DNA from: an uncultured Dysgonomonas sp.
GTDB taxonomy: Bacteria > Bacteroidota > Bacteroidia > Bacteroidales > Dysgonomonadaceae
Reading direction: 5' to 3'
DNA: 25,299 bases
Assembly (NCBI GenBank): GCA_937875275.1
Contig: CALNCC010000008.1
Span: 1 to 25,299 of the forward strand
In this document: positions 16,380-25,158 of the stretch, piece after piece
Numbering within the stretch: position 1 is the stretch's first letter
Layout: each line of letters begins with the position of its first letter
Program-made: the position numbers and the translations under genes
Notes under the pieces: generated by a model
Told to the model about the DNA's origin: nothing
What the model saw: only the letters and a program-made list of their open reading frames with translations
Databases searched by the model: none

Positions 16380-18203
16380 ATGAAAGAATATAGACTGACA
16401 GACTGGTTGCCGACAACCAAAAAAGAAATGGAAATAAGGGGATGGGATCAGCTCGATGTCATCCTCTTTTCGGGTGATGCATATGTCGATCATCCTTCTT
16501 TCGGTGCTGCCGTCATCGGACGGTTGCTCGAGGCAGAAGGATTGAAAATAGCTATCGTGCCTCAGCCTAACTGGCGAGACGATTTGCGCGATTTCAAGAA
16601 GTTGGGCAAGCCACGTCTTTTCTTCGGCGTCAGTGCCGGGGCAATGGACTCGATGATCAATCACTACACAGCAAACAAGCGTTTGCGGTCGAACGATGCT
16701 TATACTCCCGATGCCAAGACGGATATGCGTCCCGACCGACCGTCTGTCGTTTACACCAATATTCTGAAAAGTTTGTACCCCGACGTTCCGGTCCTTTTGG
16801 GCGGGATAGAAGCCTCGCTGCGCCGTGTTGTCCACTACGACTATTGGGACGACAAATTGAACAAATCTATTTTGATAGACTCTAAAGCCGATCTGCTGGT
16901 ATACGGAATGGGCGAACTGCCACTGAAAGCAATATTGACAGAATTGAAGGACGGCAAATCGTTCTCCGATCTGAAAGATATTCCGCAAACGGCATATACG
17001 ATAAAAGCGGCGGAAGAAAATGCTCTTGATCTCAACGACACCATCCGCATGTTTTCGTATGACGAATGCATGAAAGACAAACTCAAACAAGCACAAAATT
17101 TCCGTATTGTAGAGGAACAATCGAATATCATTCATGCTTCCCGCATTATACAGAACCAAGGGGACGAAACGGTAGTTATCAACCCGCCTTATCCTCCCAT
17201 GACCGAAGCCGAAATAGACGCATCGTTCGATTTGCCTTATACCCGTCTACCTCATCCAAAATATAAGGCGAAGACTATTCCTGCGTTCGACATGATTAAG
17301 TTTTCGGTAAATATGCACAGAGGATGCTTCGGCGGTTGTGCGTTCTGTACCATATCGGCACATCAGGGGAAATTTATCGCTTCCCGCTCCAAAGCTTCTA
17401 TCATGAAAGAGGTGCGTGCCGTAGCCGAGATGCCCGACTTTAAAGGTTATATCAGCGATCTTGGCGGACCATCGGCAAACATGTATGCGATGAAAGGCAA
17501 AGACGAAAACATCTGTGCCAAGTGCCGACGACCATCATGTATATTCCCTAATATATGCAAGAATCTGAATGCAGACCATTCTCCATTAACAGACATCTAT
17601 CGGTCGGTAGATGCTTTGCCGCAGATCAAGAAATCATTTATCGGCAGCGGCATCCGCTACGACATGTTGTTACACGACTACAAAGACGAAAAGCTGAAAC
17701 GTGCTGCACAAAAGTATACCGAAGATGTGATAGCCAATCATGTGTCGGGACGATTGAAGGTTGCCCCCGAACACACCTCCGACCGAGTGTTGGAATATAT
17801 GCGTAAACCGTCTTTCGATCAGTTCTATCAGTTCAAGAAAATATTTGACAATGTGAATGCAAAGCATAATCTGAAACAACAACTCATTCCTTATTTCATC
17901 TCGTCACATCCCGGATGCTCTGAGGTGGATATGGCCGAATTGGCTGTGAAGATGAAGCAGATCAACTTCAAACTCGAACAGGTCCAGGACTTTACACCGT
18001 CGCCGATGACATTGGCTACCGAAATATATTATACCGGCTACCACCCTTATACTTTGGAGAAAGTTTACACGGCACGCACGAAGGAGCAGAAACTCGCTCA
18101 ACGGCAATATTTCTTTTGGCCCGATAAAGAATATAGAAACAAAATTGTGCAATCGTTGCGTAAACTGAAAAGAGAAGACCTTCTGAAAAGGTTATTCGGA
18201 TAA
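16380..18203 (+). CDS. ygiQ: YgiQ-family radical SAM protein
   Basis: The 607-residue protein opens with the YgiQ N-terminal domain (LPTTKKEMEIRGW, FSGDAYVDHPSFG, VSAGAMDSMI, LLGGIEASLRR). The radical SAM core follows, with the cluster motif CFGGCAFC (C316, C320, C323) binding a 4Fe-4S cluster and SAM. A second cysteine group, CAKCRRPSCIFPNIC, is also typical of the family and may hold another cluster. VAPEHTSDRVL and FTPSPMTLATEIYYTG are further landmarks. The reaction catalysed by YgiQ proteins is not established. It is a single gene with its own promoter, ending 5 nt from the convergent fur-type gene with no terminator between them. The protein is shorter than E. coli YgiQ, which has a longer C-terminus. 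Confidence 0.95.
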   Translation: MKEYRLTDWLPTTKKEMEIRGWDQLDVILFSGDAYVDHPSFGAAVIGRLLEAEGLKIAIVPQPNWRDDLRDFKKLGKPRLFFGVSAGAMDSMINHYTANKRLRSNDAYTPDAKTDMRPDRPSVVYTNILKSLYPDVPVLLGGIEASLRRVVHYDYWDDKLNKSILIDSKADLLVYGMGELPLKAILTELKDGKSFSDLKDIPQTAYTIKAAEENALDLNDTIRMFSYDECMKDKLKQAQNFRIVEEQSNIIHASRIIQNQGDETVVINPPYPPMTEAEIDASFDLPYTRLPHPKYKAKTIPAFDMIKFSVNMHRGCFGGCAFCTISAHQGKFIASRSKASIMKEVRAVAEMPDFKGYISDLGGPSANMYAMKGKDENICAKCRRPSCIFPNICKNLNADHSPLTDIYRSVDALPQIKKSFIGSGIRYDMLLHDYKDEKLKRAAQKYTEDVIANHVSGRLKVAPEHTSDRVLEYMRKPSFDQFYQFKKIFDNVNAKHNLKQQLIPYFISSHPGCSEVDMAELAVKMKQINFKLEQVQDFTPSPMTLATEIYYTGYHPYTLEKVYTARTKEQKLAQRQYFFWPDKEYRNKIVQSLRKLKREDLLKRLFG

Positions 18204-18208
18204 AGGGA

Positions 18209-18610
18209 TTATTTATCACAATCTGCGCAAACACCCTTTATCAGAACCTCACATTCTTCGGCTTTATATCTGTCCGGCAAATTATAGTTAAGCGGGAGAA
18301 TCTCGCCAAGGCACGTTACTTTGTGGCATTTCTTACAAAAGAAATGGCCATGGTTTCCGTTATGTGATGCACTCTCATTTAGGGCATATTTTGATGTTTT
18401 ATTGTCAATGGTAATACGATGAATGATGTCGGCATCCAGCAAAGTCTGCACCGTGCGATAGAAGGTGATACGATCATACAGATCTCCCATCTCCTGTTTG
18501 ATGTCTTCCTCTGTTTGAGCAACAGTTTTCTTCTGCAATACATTTATCAGCATCACACGTTGTGCCGTTTTCTTCAACCCTCTGCTTTTAAGCAACTCTA
18601 TTGCATTCAT
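18209..18610 (-). CDS. Fur-family transcriptional regulator
   Basis: I start this at the ATG at 18610, giving 133 residues that open MNAIELLKSRGLKKTAQR; an upstream in-frame ATG (18643) adds 11 unconserved residues. The N-terminal winged helix (to about residue 80) includes YDRITFYRTVQTLLDADII, the recognition-helix region. The C-terminal dimerisation half has the metal segment HGHFFCKKC (H87, H89, C92, C95) and CADC (C128, C131), the structural zinc site of Fur/PerR/Zur proteins. Which metal or signal it senses cannot be told. No metal transporter is adjacent. A TAAATTTG box (minus strand, 18631-18638) lies 20 nt upstream and may be its -7 element. Confidence 0.9.
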   Translation of the reverse strand: MNAIELLKSRGLKKTAQRVMLINVLQKKTVAQTEEDIKQEMGDLYDRITFYRTVQTLLDADIIHRITIDNKTSKYALNESASHNGNHGHFFCKKCHKVTCLGEILPLNYNLPDRYKAEECEVLIKGVCADCDK

Positions 18611-18630
18611 CTTTAATATATTTATAACAC

Positions 18631-18638
18631 CAAATTTA
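18631..18638 (-). promoter_or_regulatory. Possible -7 box for the Fur-family gene
   Basis: On the minus strand this reads TAAATTTG, matching TAnnTTTG. It lies 20 nt before the chosen ATG at 18610 and overlaps the 5' end of the longer alternative frame, supporting the shorter start. No good -33 element was found. Confidence 0.35.
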
Positions 18639-18733
18639 CACAAAAAAAGAAGGTGTCTGTTTTCTATTTGCGAATTAGATCAGAGACGAATTGCGAATCT
18701 TTGCTAATAACCTGCTTTTCATTTAGGCTTACT

Positions 18734-20878
18734 CTATTTACTCAATCCCCATTTTTTATTCAATCCGGGTTTAATATTATAATCCAAAGTTCCCCCTTGT
18801 TTTATCGTTTCCCAGTCTATCCACGTAGACTTATAGTCTTTATTATTTAGTTTTAAACTGTGTATATAAGACATTTGGGATTGTCCTCCGTTGATACTCA
18901 AATTTCCATCAGGGAAAGTAATATTTATTTTTTCAAATTGAGGAGCATTGATGCTAAAGCCGGCAACTCCCGGAACCATAGGATACAAACCAACCGAAGC
19001 AAATACATACCATGCACCCATCGCTCCCAGATCATCATTCCCTGGAAGTCCGGTAGGCTTACTTGTATACATTTCATCCAATATGCGATAAATTACCTCC
19101 GATGTTTTATATGGTTTGTCTGTCCAATTGTAGACCCATGGTGCCTGAAAGTTTGGTTCATTGCCTGCCGCAAAATGATGATCGTCATAGCTTGCATCCA
19201 GTCGAACAAACAGATCGTCTAAGCGTTTCGATGCAGCTTGCTTGCCACCAATAGTATCAATCAGTGTGGACAGGTCGTAAGGAACCATCCAAAAATAATT
19301 TTCTTTTGTTGCCTCACGCCAATCATCATCAGGATTTTTCCAACTCATGTCGCGGGTATGGCGAGAACGTAGCCACTTGGTTGTAGGATCATAAAGATTT
19401 TTCCAATTGAGAGCTCGTTTCATGAAAAACGTGGCATCGTCTTCATTTTGCATAGCCTGCAACGCAAATTGACCAATAGCATAATCAGCAGAGGTGTATT
19501 CGAGACATAAAGATGCATTCTCGATTCCTTTTTCAATATAGTTTTCCAAATGTGGACGTACTGCTTGATCTTGAGAGAAAGTGCCTACAACAGTCGCACC
19601 GGTCTTCATGTGCTTGTATGCTTTTTCGATATCAAAATTCTTTGCCCCAAATACCCAAGAGTTAGCAACAATAATTGACATGGGATCTCCGTGCATGATT
19701 CCTGTTTCGATATTTGCGACTATCCATCGCCCATAGCCTCCTGCTTGTTCGGCAAAGTCTACAGCCGACTGCATCATGTCTGAACCTTCATCGGGATATA
19801 ACATCGCTATCAGTTGGCATTGTGTGCGGTATGTGTCCCACCCGCTAAATCCTGAATATTGGTTTCTGCCGGCAGATGTTTTATGCACTTGATGGTCTGC
19901 GCCGATGTATTCTCCATTGCTGTCGCTGAACAGATTGGGGTGTATTATTGCATGATAGAAATTGGTGTAGAATTGTTTCATTCGGTCTGCGTTGGATGAC
20001 TCAACCGCTATTTTCGACAGGTAAGAATTCCATATTTCTTCAGTGTCTTTTTTTACCTCAGCAAATGTTCGGTTGCGATTATCTGATCTAAGATTTTCGC
20101 GAGCATTGGCTACAGACACGTAAGAGATCGCGATCTTATATTCTACTTTTTTATTGTTCTCGATATCGAAAACAAAGTAAGCACCTGTTTTTTTTCCTCC
20201 TATAATAAGGCGGTTGTCGCGCATATCGTGCTCTCTCCAAGTTCCAATTCTATTTGCTTCTCTATTAAATTCTGCGGCAAAGTAGACCTTGTATGGAGTG
20301 GGTGACCCACAAAAATCTCCGCCTTCAGCAAATCCTTCACATGTTTTTGATGAAGTTATTTTCACATGCGCATTGTTGAGGAATGTAGAACTTATGCCCG
20401 ACCCGATAATAACAGTGCCTTGTTGTTCTGATTCGGGAAATATAAATTCGGCTATACCACTCCTCTCCGAGACTGTCGTGTTGGCAATGACACCGTCATT
20501 CATAGTCGCAGAAAAGGCTCCGGCATACGATTCGTTTATGGTCTTGTATTTCTTATACTGATCCATTTCGTTTGGAGACTTTGTTATGTTTCCGGCGAAA
20601 GGTAGAACAGGGAAATTTCCAAGATGAGAACAACCTGCTCCTGAGTATTGATTAATTACGAACCCTTTGTGAGGGGAGAAAAACGCCGGGGTAAATTGCA
20701 CCATCCCAAAAGGGTAAGTTGCTCCTAAGAATGTGTAGCCACAGCCCAAGCCATCTCCTTGTGTCCCAATTTGGGTGTCTACTAATTTAGCATAATTGGT
20801 CTTCCCTTCTGATTGTGCATTTAATACTTGACACAATCCCAGAATAAGAATAAAAAGAATCGATTTTGAATGCTTCAT
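18734..20878 (-). CDS. GH92 family exo-alpha-mannosidase, secreted
   Basis: The 714-residue protein has a signal peptide (cleavage likely after residue 21, QVLNA) and the full GH92 layout. The N-terminal beta-sandwich contains YTFLGATYPFGMVQFTP and SGAGCSHLGNFPVLPF. The catalytic (alpha/alpha)6 barrel has SGWDTYRTQ, NIETGIMHGDP, the FWMVPYD region with a nearby Glu (KEN), and PGNDDLGAMGAW with the family's catalytic aspartates (D615, D616). GH92 enzymes are calcium-dependent inverting alpha-mannosidases, mostly acting on alpha-1,2, -1,3 or -1,4 linkages of N-glycan or yeast mannans; the linkage here is not determinable. There is no SusC/SusD pair nearby, so this is an isolated glycosidase. 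It lies 56 nt after ftsH. Confidence 0.95.
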   Translation of the reverse strand: MKHSKSILFILILGLCQVLNAQSEGKTNYAKLVDTQIGTQGDGLGCGYTFLGATYPFGMVQFTPAFFSPHKGFVINQYSGAGCSHLGNFPVLPFAGNITKSPNEMDQYKKYKTINESYAGAFSATMNDGVIANTTVSERSGIAEFIFPESEQQGTVIIGSGISSTFLNNAHVKITSSKTCEGFAEGGDFCGSPTPYKVYFAAEFNREANRIGTWREHDMRDNRLIIGGKKTGAYFVFDIENNKKVEYKIAISYVSVANARENLRSDNRNRTFAEVKKDTEEIWNSYLSKIAVESSNADRMKQFYTNFYHAIIHPNLFSDSNGEYIGADHQVHKTSAGRNQYSGFSGWDTYRTQCQLIAMLYPDEGSDMMQSAVDFAEQAGGYGRWIVANIETGIMHGDPMSIIVANSWVFGAKNFDIEKAYKHMKTGATVVGTFSQDQAVRPHLENYIEKGIENASLCLEYTSADYAIGQFALQAMQNEDDATFFMKRALNWKNLYDPTTKWLRSRHTRDMSWKNPDDDWREATKENYFWMVPYDLSTLIDTIGGKQAASKRLDDLFVRLDASYDDHHFAAGNEPNFQAPWVYNWTDKPYKTSEVIYRILDEMYTSKPTGLPGNDDLGAMGAWYVFASVGLYPMVPGVAGFSINAPQFEKINITFPDGNLSINGGQSQMSYIHSLKLNNKDYKSTWIDWETIKQGGTLDYNIKPGLNKKWGLSK

Positions 20879-20886
20879 ATTTTTTT

Positions 20887-20910
20887 CTTAAAAGTGATTT
20901 TTCACTTAAG
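20887..20910 (-). terminator. Weak hairpin between ftsH and the GH92 gene
   Basis: AAGTGA (20892-20897) pairs with TCACTT (20902-20907) around a 4-nt loop, with a bulged CTTAA/AAG extension. On the minus strand the following sequence is TTTTAAGAAAA, not a clean U-tract. It could be a weak terminator after ftsH or part of the GH92 leader. Confidence 0.3.
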
Positions 20911-20934
20911 GCATCTCTGATGTTTAAGAAAAGG

Positions 20935-23010
20935 TTAGTTCGTTTCTCCACTTTCCTCCGACTTATCTTCTGCTGCGAGAATTTCAGGAATAGGAGTATT
21001 GTCTACTACCTTTTTCTCTTTCTTTTCGTTTGCCAACTGCTCCGTTTCATGCAGAATTTCGTCGGAACGTGATGCCCACTGGCGCTCGCCAAAGATTTTC
21101 TTCAAATCATCAGCAAAAATAACCTCTTCGGTAATCAATAAGTCTGCCAGTTTGTTATGTCCGTCTGTATGTTCTTTCAACAATTCTTTCGCTCTGGCAT
21201 ATTGCTCGGCAATCATCTTTTGCACCTCCACATCTATTTTCAGTGCAGTCTCTTCGCTATACGGCTTTGTGAATCCGTAGCTGTCGCCCGTACTGTCGTA
21301 ATAGCTCAGGTTGGGCAATTCATCGCTCATACCCATATACGAAACCATAGCGTAAGCCTGCTTTGTTACTCGTTCGAGATCATTAACTGCACCCGATGAT
21401 ATATGACCGACGAAAACTTCTTCGGCAGCACGTCCGCCAAGCAAGGCGCACATCTCGTCAAGCATCTGTTCTTTAGTCGTGATTTGTCTTTCTTCCGGCA
21501 AATACCACGCTGCACCCAAAGCTTTTCCTCGAGGTACGATGGTTACTTTCACCAACGGATTGGCATATCTGAGGAACCAGCTCAATGTGGCATGTCCTGC
21601 TTCATGAATGGCTATCGTCTTACGTTCGTTGAGTGTTGTTACTTTATTCTTCTTCTCCAATCCTCCGATGATACGGTCTACGGCACTAATAAAATCTTGC
21701 TGCTCTACCACTTTTTTGCCTTGACGGGCAGCTATCAGAGCAGCTTCGTTACAGACATTGGCTATGTCGGCACCCGAAAATCCCGGAGTTTGTTTTGCCA
21801 AGAATTCAATATCCACAGAGTCGTCAATCTTTACCGGGCGCAAGTGCACATTAAAGATTGCTTTCCTATCATTCAGGTCGGGTAGATCAACATGGATTTG
21901 TCTGTCGAATCGTCCTGCACGTAACAGAGCCTTGTCGAGAATGTCGGCACGGTTTGTAGCGGCAAGAATAATGATTCCGCTATTTGTCCCGAAACCGTCC
22001 ATCTCGGTAAGAAGTTGGTTCAGTGTATTTTCGCGCTCGTCGTTCGAGCCCATATTCAGATTCTTTCCTCTGGCACGACCGATAGCGTCTATCTCGTCAA
22101 TGAAAATGATACATGGCGATTTTTCCTTAGCCTGGCGGAATAAGTCTCTAACGCGAGACGCACCCACCCCGACAAACATTTCTACGAAATCTGACCCCGA
22201 AAGGGAGAAAAACGGAACATTAGCTTCGCCCGCAACAGCTTTGGCAAGCAATGTTTTCCCTGTCCCCGGAGGTCCAACGAGCAGTGCACCCTTAGGAATC
22301 TTTCCTCCAATTTCTGTATATTTCGTCGGATTCTTTAAAAATTCTACGATCTCTTCTATTTCTTCTTTTGCTTCCGACAGTCCGGCAACATCCTTGAATG
22401 TTGTTTTCAAATCAGAGCCTTTGTCGTATAGCTGTGCTTTGGATTTACCCACACTGAATACACCACCTGAGCCACCTGAGCCACCGCCCGACATACGGCG
22501 CATCATGTATATCCAAAGTCCGATAAGCAGCGCAAAAGGCAATAAGCTTATCAATATACTCCAGAGACTGTTCGATGGTTTCGTGTAGTTCAAGTCCACA
22601 GTATATGAATATTCGGGATGCTCTTCTTTAGTGGCTTTGAGTACTTCCGCCACTTTGTCTTCGGATGGAGCCTCAGTCAATAGCACGGCAGACTCATCCG
22701 CCTTTGCCGACGAACCACTTGCATCGATACCAAAGACCGACGCAATAGAATCTTTCTTTACGTGTGCAGTAACGCTGGCAGTCCCTTTCTCTACATCAAT
22801 TTTGTCGAAATGATTTTTCGCAAGATGTTTTTGGAAATCCGACCACGAAACCTCTTTTTGCTTACTGCCGTAAAAACCTTCTCGGCCTACTCCGATTACA
22901 ATCAGACCGGCTAAAAGGATGAAATACAGCCAGTAAAGATTGAAGGGCATTTTCGGCTTTTTAGATTTCGATCCCTTCAGTTTCTTATCTCCTTTATTAT
23001 AGTTATCCAT
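20935..23010 (-). CDS. ftsH: ATP-dependent zinc metalloprotease FtsH
   Basis: The 691-residue protein has an N-terminal membrane helix (about 26-44), a periplasmic domain, a second helix (about 150-170) followed by a Gly/Ser-rich linker, then the AAA+ module and peptidase. The Walker A motif is GPPGTGKT (246-253), Walker B is IIFIDEIDAIG, and the second region of homology includes ATNRADILDKALLRAGRFDR. The zinc site is HEAGH (469-473). FtsH is an inner-membrane hexamer that extracts and degrades membrane and short-lived cytosolic proteins. The length and the extended acidic C-terminus are normal for Bacteroidota. It follows rsfS by 80 nt, a common pairing in the phylum. Confidence 0.98.
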   Translation of the reverse strand: MDNYNKGDKKLKGSKSKKPKMPFNLYWLYFILLAGLIVIGVGREGFYGSKQKEVSWSDFQKHLAKNHFDKIDVEKGTASVTAHVKKDSIASVFGIDASGSSAKADESAVLLTEAPSEDKVAEVLKATKEEHPEYSYTVDLNYTKPSNSLWSILISLLPFALLIGLWIYMMRRMSGGGSGGSGGVFSVGKSKAQLYDKGSDLKTTFKDVAGLSEAKEEIEEIVEFLKNPTKYTEIGGKIPKGALLVGPPGTGKTLLAKAVAGEANVPFFSLSGSDFVEMFVGVGASRVRDLFRQAKEKSPCIIFIDEIDAIGRARGKNLNMGSNDERENTLNQLLTEMDGFGTNSGIIILAATNRADILDKALLRAGRFDRQIHVDLPDLNDRKAIFNVHLRPVKIDDSVDIEFLAKQTPGFSGADIANVCNEAALIAARQGKKVVEQQDFISAVDRIIGGLEKKNKVTTLNERKTIAIHEAGHATLSWFLRYANPLVKVTIVPRGKALGAAWYLPEERQITTKEQMLDEMCALLGGRAAEEVFVGHISSGAVNDLERVTKQAYAMVSYMGMSDELPNLSYYDSTGDSYGFTKPYSEETALKIDVEVQKMIAEQYARAKELLKEHTDGHNKLADLLITEEVIFADDLKKIFGERQWASRSDEILHETEQLANEKKEKKVVDNTPIPEILAAEDKSEESGETN

Positions 23011-23090
23011 ATTTTAAATTCTGGGAAGTTAATTATTCGCTACAATAGTTTGTCTGATAAACAATCGTTGCGATAGAATAGTTTTATTCT

Positions 23091-23450
23091 TTAGTCAATA
23101 TCAGGAATTGTTTTCAGTTCCGCATCAGCCCAAAGATGCTCGATGTCATAGAACTCTCGCAGCTCGGGTATAAAGACATGTACAATAACCGTACCATAAT
23201 CAATCCCTACCCATCTGCTTTCAGCGAGTCCGTCTATCGATATCGGAGAATCTTTCATTTCTTTCTTCACAGAATCTTTTATTTCTTCACTGATGGCGGC
23301 AACCTGTATCGGAGTATCACCGTTACAAATTACAAAATATTGACAGATTGTGCCGGGGAGTTTAGTCATATCTATTACGACTATATTTTTCGCTTTTTTT
23401 TCTTGAGATGCAGATACTATTTGTTCAACTAATTCTTGTACTTCTTTCAT
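23091..23450 (-). CDS. rsfS: Ribosome silencing factor RsfS
   Basis: The 119-residue protein covers the whole RsfS/YbeB (DUF143) domain: KNIVVIDMTKLPGTICQYFVIC, a Ser/Thr-Pro helix start, and the diagnostic ESRWVGIDYGTVIVHVF (residues about 77-93) and EFYDIEHLWADA. RsfS binds ribosomal protein uL14 and blocks joining of the subunits, lowering translation when nutrients run out. It is first in a minus-strand group with ftsH 80 nt downstream. A candidate -7 box lies 38-45 nt upstream. Confidence 0.96.
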   Translation of the reverse strand: MKEVQELVEQIVSASQEKKAKNIVVIDMTKLPGTICQYFVICNGDTPIQVAAISEEIKDSVKKEMKDSPISIDGLAESRWVGIDYGTVIVHVFIPELREFYDIEHLWADAELKTIPDID

Positions 23451-23487
23451 TCGATTTATTAATATATGTCATTTTGATTTTAAGGTA

Positions 23488-23495
23488 CAAATATA
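23488..23495 (-). promoter_or_regulatory. Probable -7 box for rsfS-ftsH
   Basis: The minus strand reads TATATTTG, a full TAnnTTTG match, 37 nt before the rsfS ATG. A -33-like ATTG (23511-23514) is somewhat too close, at 15 nt. This 153-nt gap also holds the 5' flank of miaA on the plus strand. Confidence 0.5.
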
Positions 23496-23603
23496 GTGCG
23501 ATTTTTTGAACAATAGGAAGTTATACATGGCTCGAAAAGGTTTTAATTCTGAAAAATATGATAAAAAATACAATTTGCCATCTTTTGCCTTATTTTTGTA
23601 TTC

Positions 23604-24481
23604 ATGAAACAGTATGATCTTGTTACAATTGTTGGCCCTACGGCATCGGGTAAGACAAAGGTTGCATGCAATCTGGCAATGGCGACCAATGGCGAAATTA
23701 TCAGCGGCGACTCGCGGCAGGGGTATCGCATGATGGGGTCGACATCCCTTATCATCTGATAGATATACGGAACGCCGGAGATAAATATAATATATTTGAA
23801 TACCAACACGACTTTCACAAAGCATATACCGATGTTCGATCGAGGGGGCAACTTCCTATTTTGTGCGGCGGATCGGGCTTGTATGTCGAATCGGTATTGA
23901 AAGGATATTCTTTGCCCAATGTTCCCGAGAACAAGGAGCTGCGAGAAAAGTATAAGACATATGATTTAGATCAACTGACCGACATTCTATCGAAATATAA
24001 GGCGTTGCACAACAGCACAGATGTGGACACTGCGCAACGAGCGATAAGAGCCATAGAAATAGAAGAATACAAGAAAGAACACCCATTGGAGCAGAATGAA
24101 TTTTCGCCACTCAATAGTCTTGTTATAGGCGTAGGCATTGATCGGGAGATTCGTCGCCAACGGATAACCCAACGACTGAAAAGCCGCTTGGATGAAGGAA
24201 TGGTTGATGAAGTAAAATCTATTCTTGCTACGGATGTTTCGCCTGACGATTTGATATATTACGGCTTAGAATATAAATATGTAACTCAATATATATTAGG
24301 CGAATTGACTTTCGATGAAATGTTCTCTGCTCTTGAAATCGCTATTCATCAATTTGCCAAAAGACAGATGACTTGGTTTCGGGGGATGGAGAAGAGAGGG
24401 CTTCATATCCACTGGCTCGGCTACAACCTCTCTGACGAACAGAAGACTGCTGCTATATTAGAATTGTTAGAGAAAGGATAA
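23604..24481 (+). pseudogene. miaA: tRNA dimethylallyltransferase, disrupted by deletion and frameshift
   Basis: Intact MiaA adds a dimethylallyl group to A37 of tRNAs reading UNN codons. Here the frame from the ATG at 23604 gives a normal start with the P-loop GPTASGKT (residues 11-18) and GEIISGDSRQ, then GYRMMGSTSLII and a stop at 23757-23759, only 51 residues. The rest of the enzyme (DGVDIPYHLIDI onward, GGSGLYVESVLKGY, HNSTDVDTAQRAIRAIEIEE, IHQFAKRQMTWFRG) continues in another frame from about 23732 to 24481. About 15 conserved residues between DSRQ-YR and the PYHLID segment, including the IGT(A/G)K loop, are absent, fitting a loss of about 43 nt. The usual Val/Ile after DSRQ is Gly. Neither piece should be active. 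An assembly or sequencing error is the main alternative. Confidence 0.88.
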
Positions 24482-24483
24482 CC

Positions 24484-25158
24484 TTAGCTGCGTTCGTTCA
24501 GTATCAATTCTCCAACTTTGAGATCTATCGGAGTTGTTATTTTAATGTTTGTCGATTCTCCCTCTGCAAGAGCGATTTTTACGTCAATAGATTCTACAAC
24601 CGAAGCATCGTCGGTAAATAAATCACTATACGGTTGTTTGTACGCATCCTTCAACAGATCGGCAGCAAAGACTTGTGGTGTTTGCACCAGTCTTATCCGT
24701 GAGCGGTCTATTATTCGGCTACCTTGTTCGTCAATCATTTCGCGCAGGCTATCTGTCGAGTGAACAACAGGTATAACAGCTTTTCGGCATATAGCCTCAT
24801 TAAAACATCTGCCAATTAACTCTGTGGACGCGAAAGGGCGAACACCATCATGTACCCCTACATAGCCTTCATCTACCAAAGATAGTCCACTCTCGACAGA
24901 GTGAAAACGAGTCTCCCCGCCATTCGCTATCCGATGAGGGATATCAAAAACATATTCATTGCACAGCTCTTTCCAATATGCCTGATGCGAGACCGGCAAC
25001 ACAAGAATTATGTCTATCGCATTATCGTATCGGTAAAAAGCCTCTATCGTATGCATCAACACCGGCTTGCCACACAACGGGATGAATTGTTTTGGCAACT
25101 CACAGCCCATGCGCAGACCTTTTCCTCCGGCAACAATGATAATGTGTTTTTTATTCAT
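24484..25158 (-). CDS. ispD: 2-C-methyl-D-erythritol 4-phosphate cytidylyltransferase
   Basis: The 224-residue cytosolic enzyme carries out the third step of the MEP isoprenoid pathway, transferring CMP from CTP to methylerythritol phosphate. The CTP-binding loop AGGKGLRMG (10-18) and PKQF (22-25) open the protein. VHDGVRPF, TPQVF and LFTDDASVVE follow in the usual order and the length is normal. Its ATG overlaps the end of xseB by 8 nt, implying coupled translation. Its stop lies 2 nt from the convergent miaA stop with no room for a terminator. Confidence 0.97.
   Translation of the reverse strand: MNKKHIIIVAGGKGLRMGCELPKQFIPLCGKPVLMHTIEAFYRYDNAIDIILVLPVSHQAYWKELCNEYVFDIPHRIANGGETRFHSVESGLSLVDEGYVGVHDGVRPFASTELIGRCFNEAICRKAVIPVVHSTDSLREMIDEQGSRIIDRSRIRLVQTPQVFAADLLKDAYKQPYSDLFTDDASVVESIDVKIALAEGESTNIKITTPIDLKVGELILNERS

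Noticed and set aside
16323..17159. 278-codon minus-strand open frame opposite ygiQ
   Set aside because: It lies fully antisense to a clear radical SAM gene and its low-complexity, Phe/Val/Cys-rich translation is typical of a shadow frame.
21758..22588. 276-codon plus-strand open frame opposite ftsH
   Set aside because: It is antisense to the AAA+ domain of FtsH; the Ser/Pro/Ala-rich translation mirrors codon bias and not a protein family.
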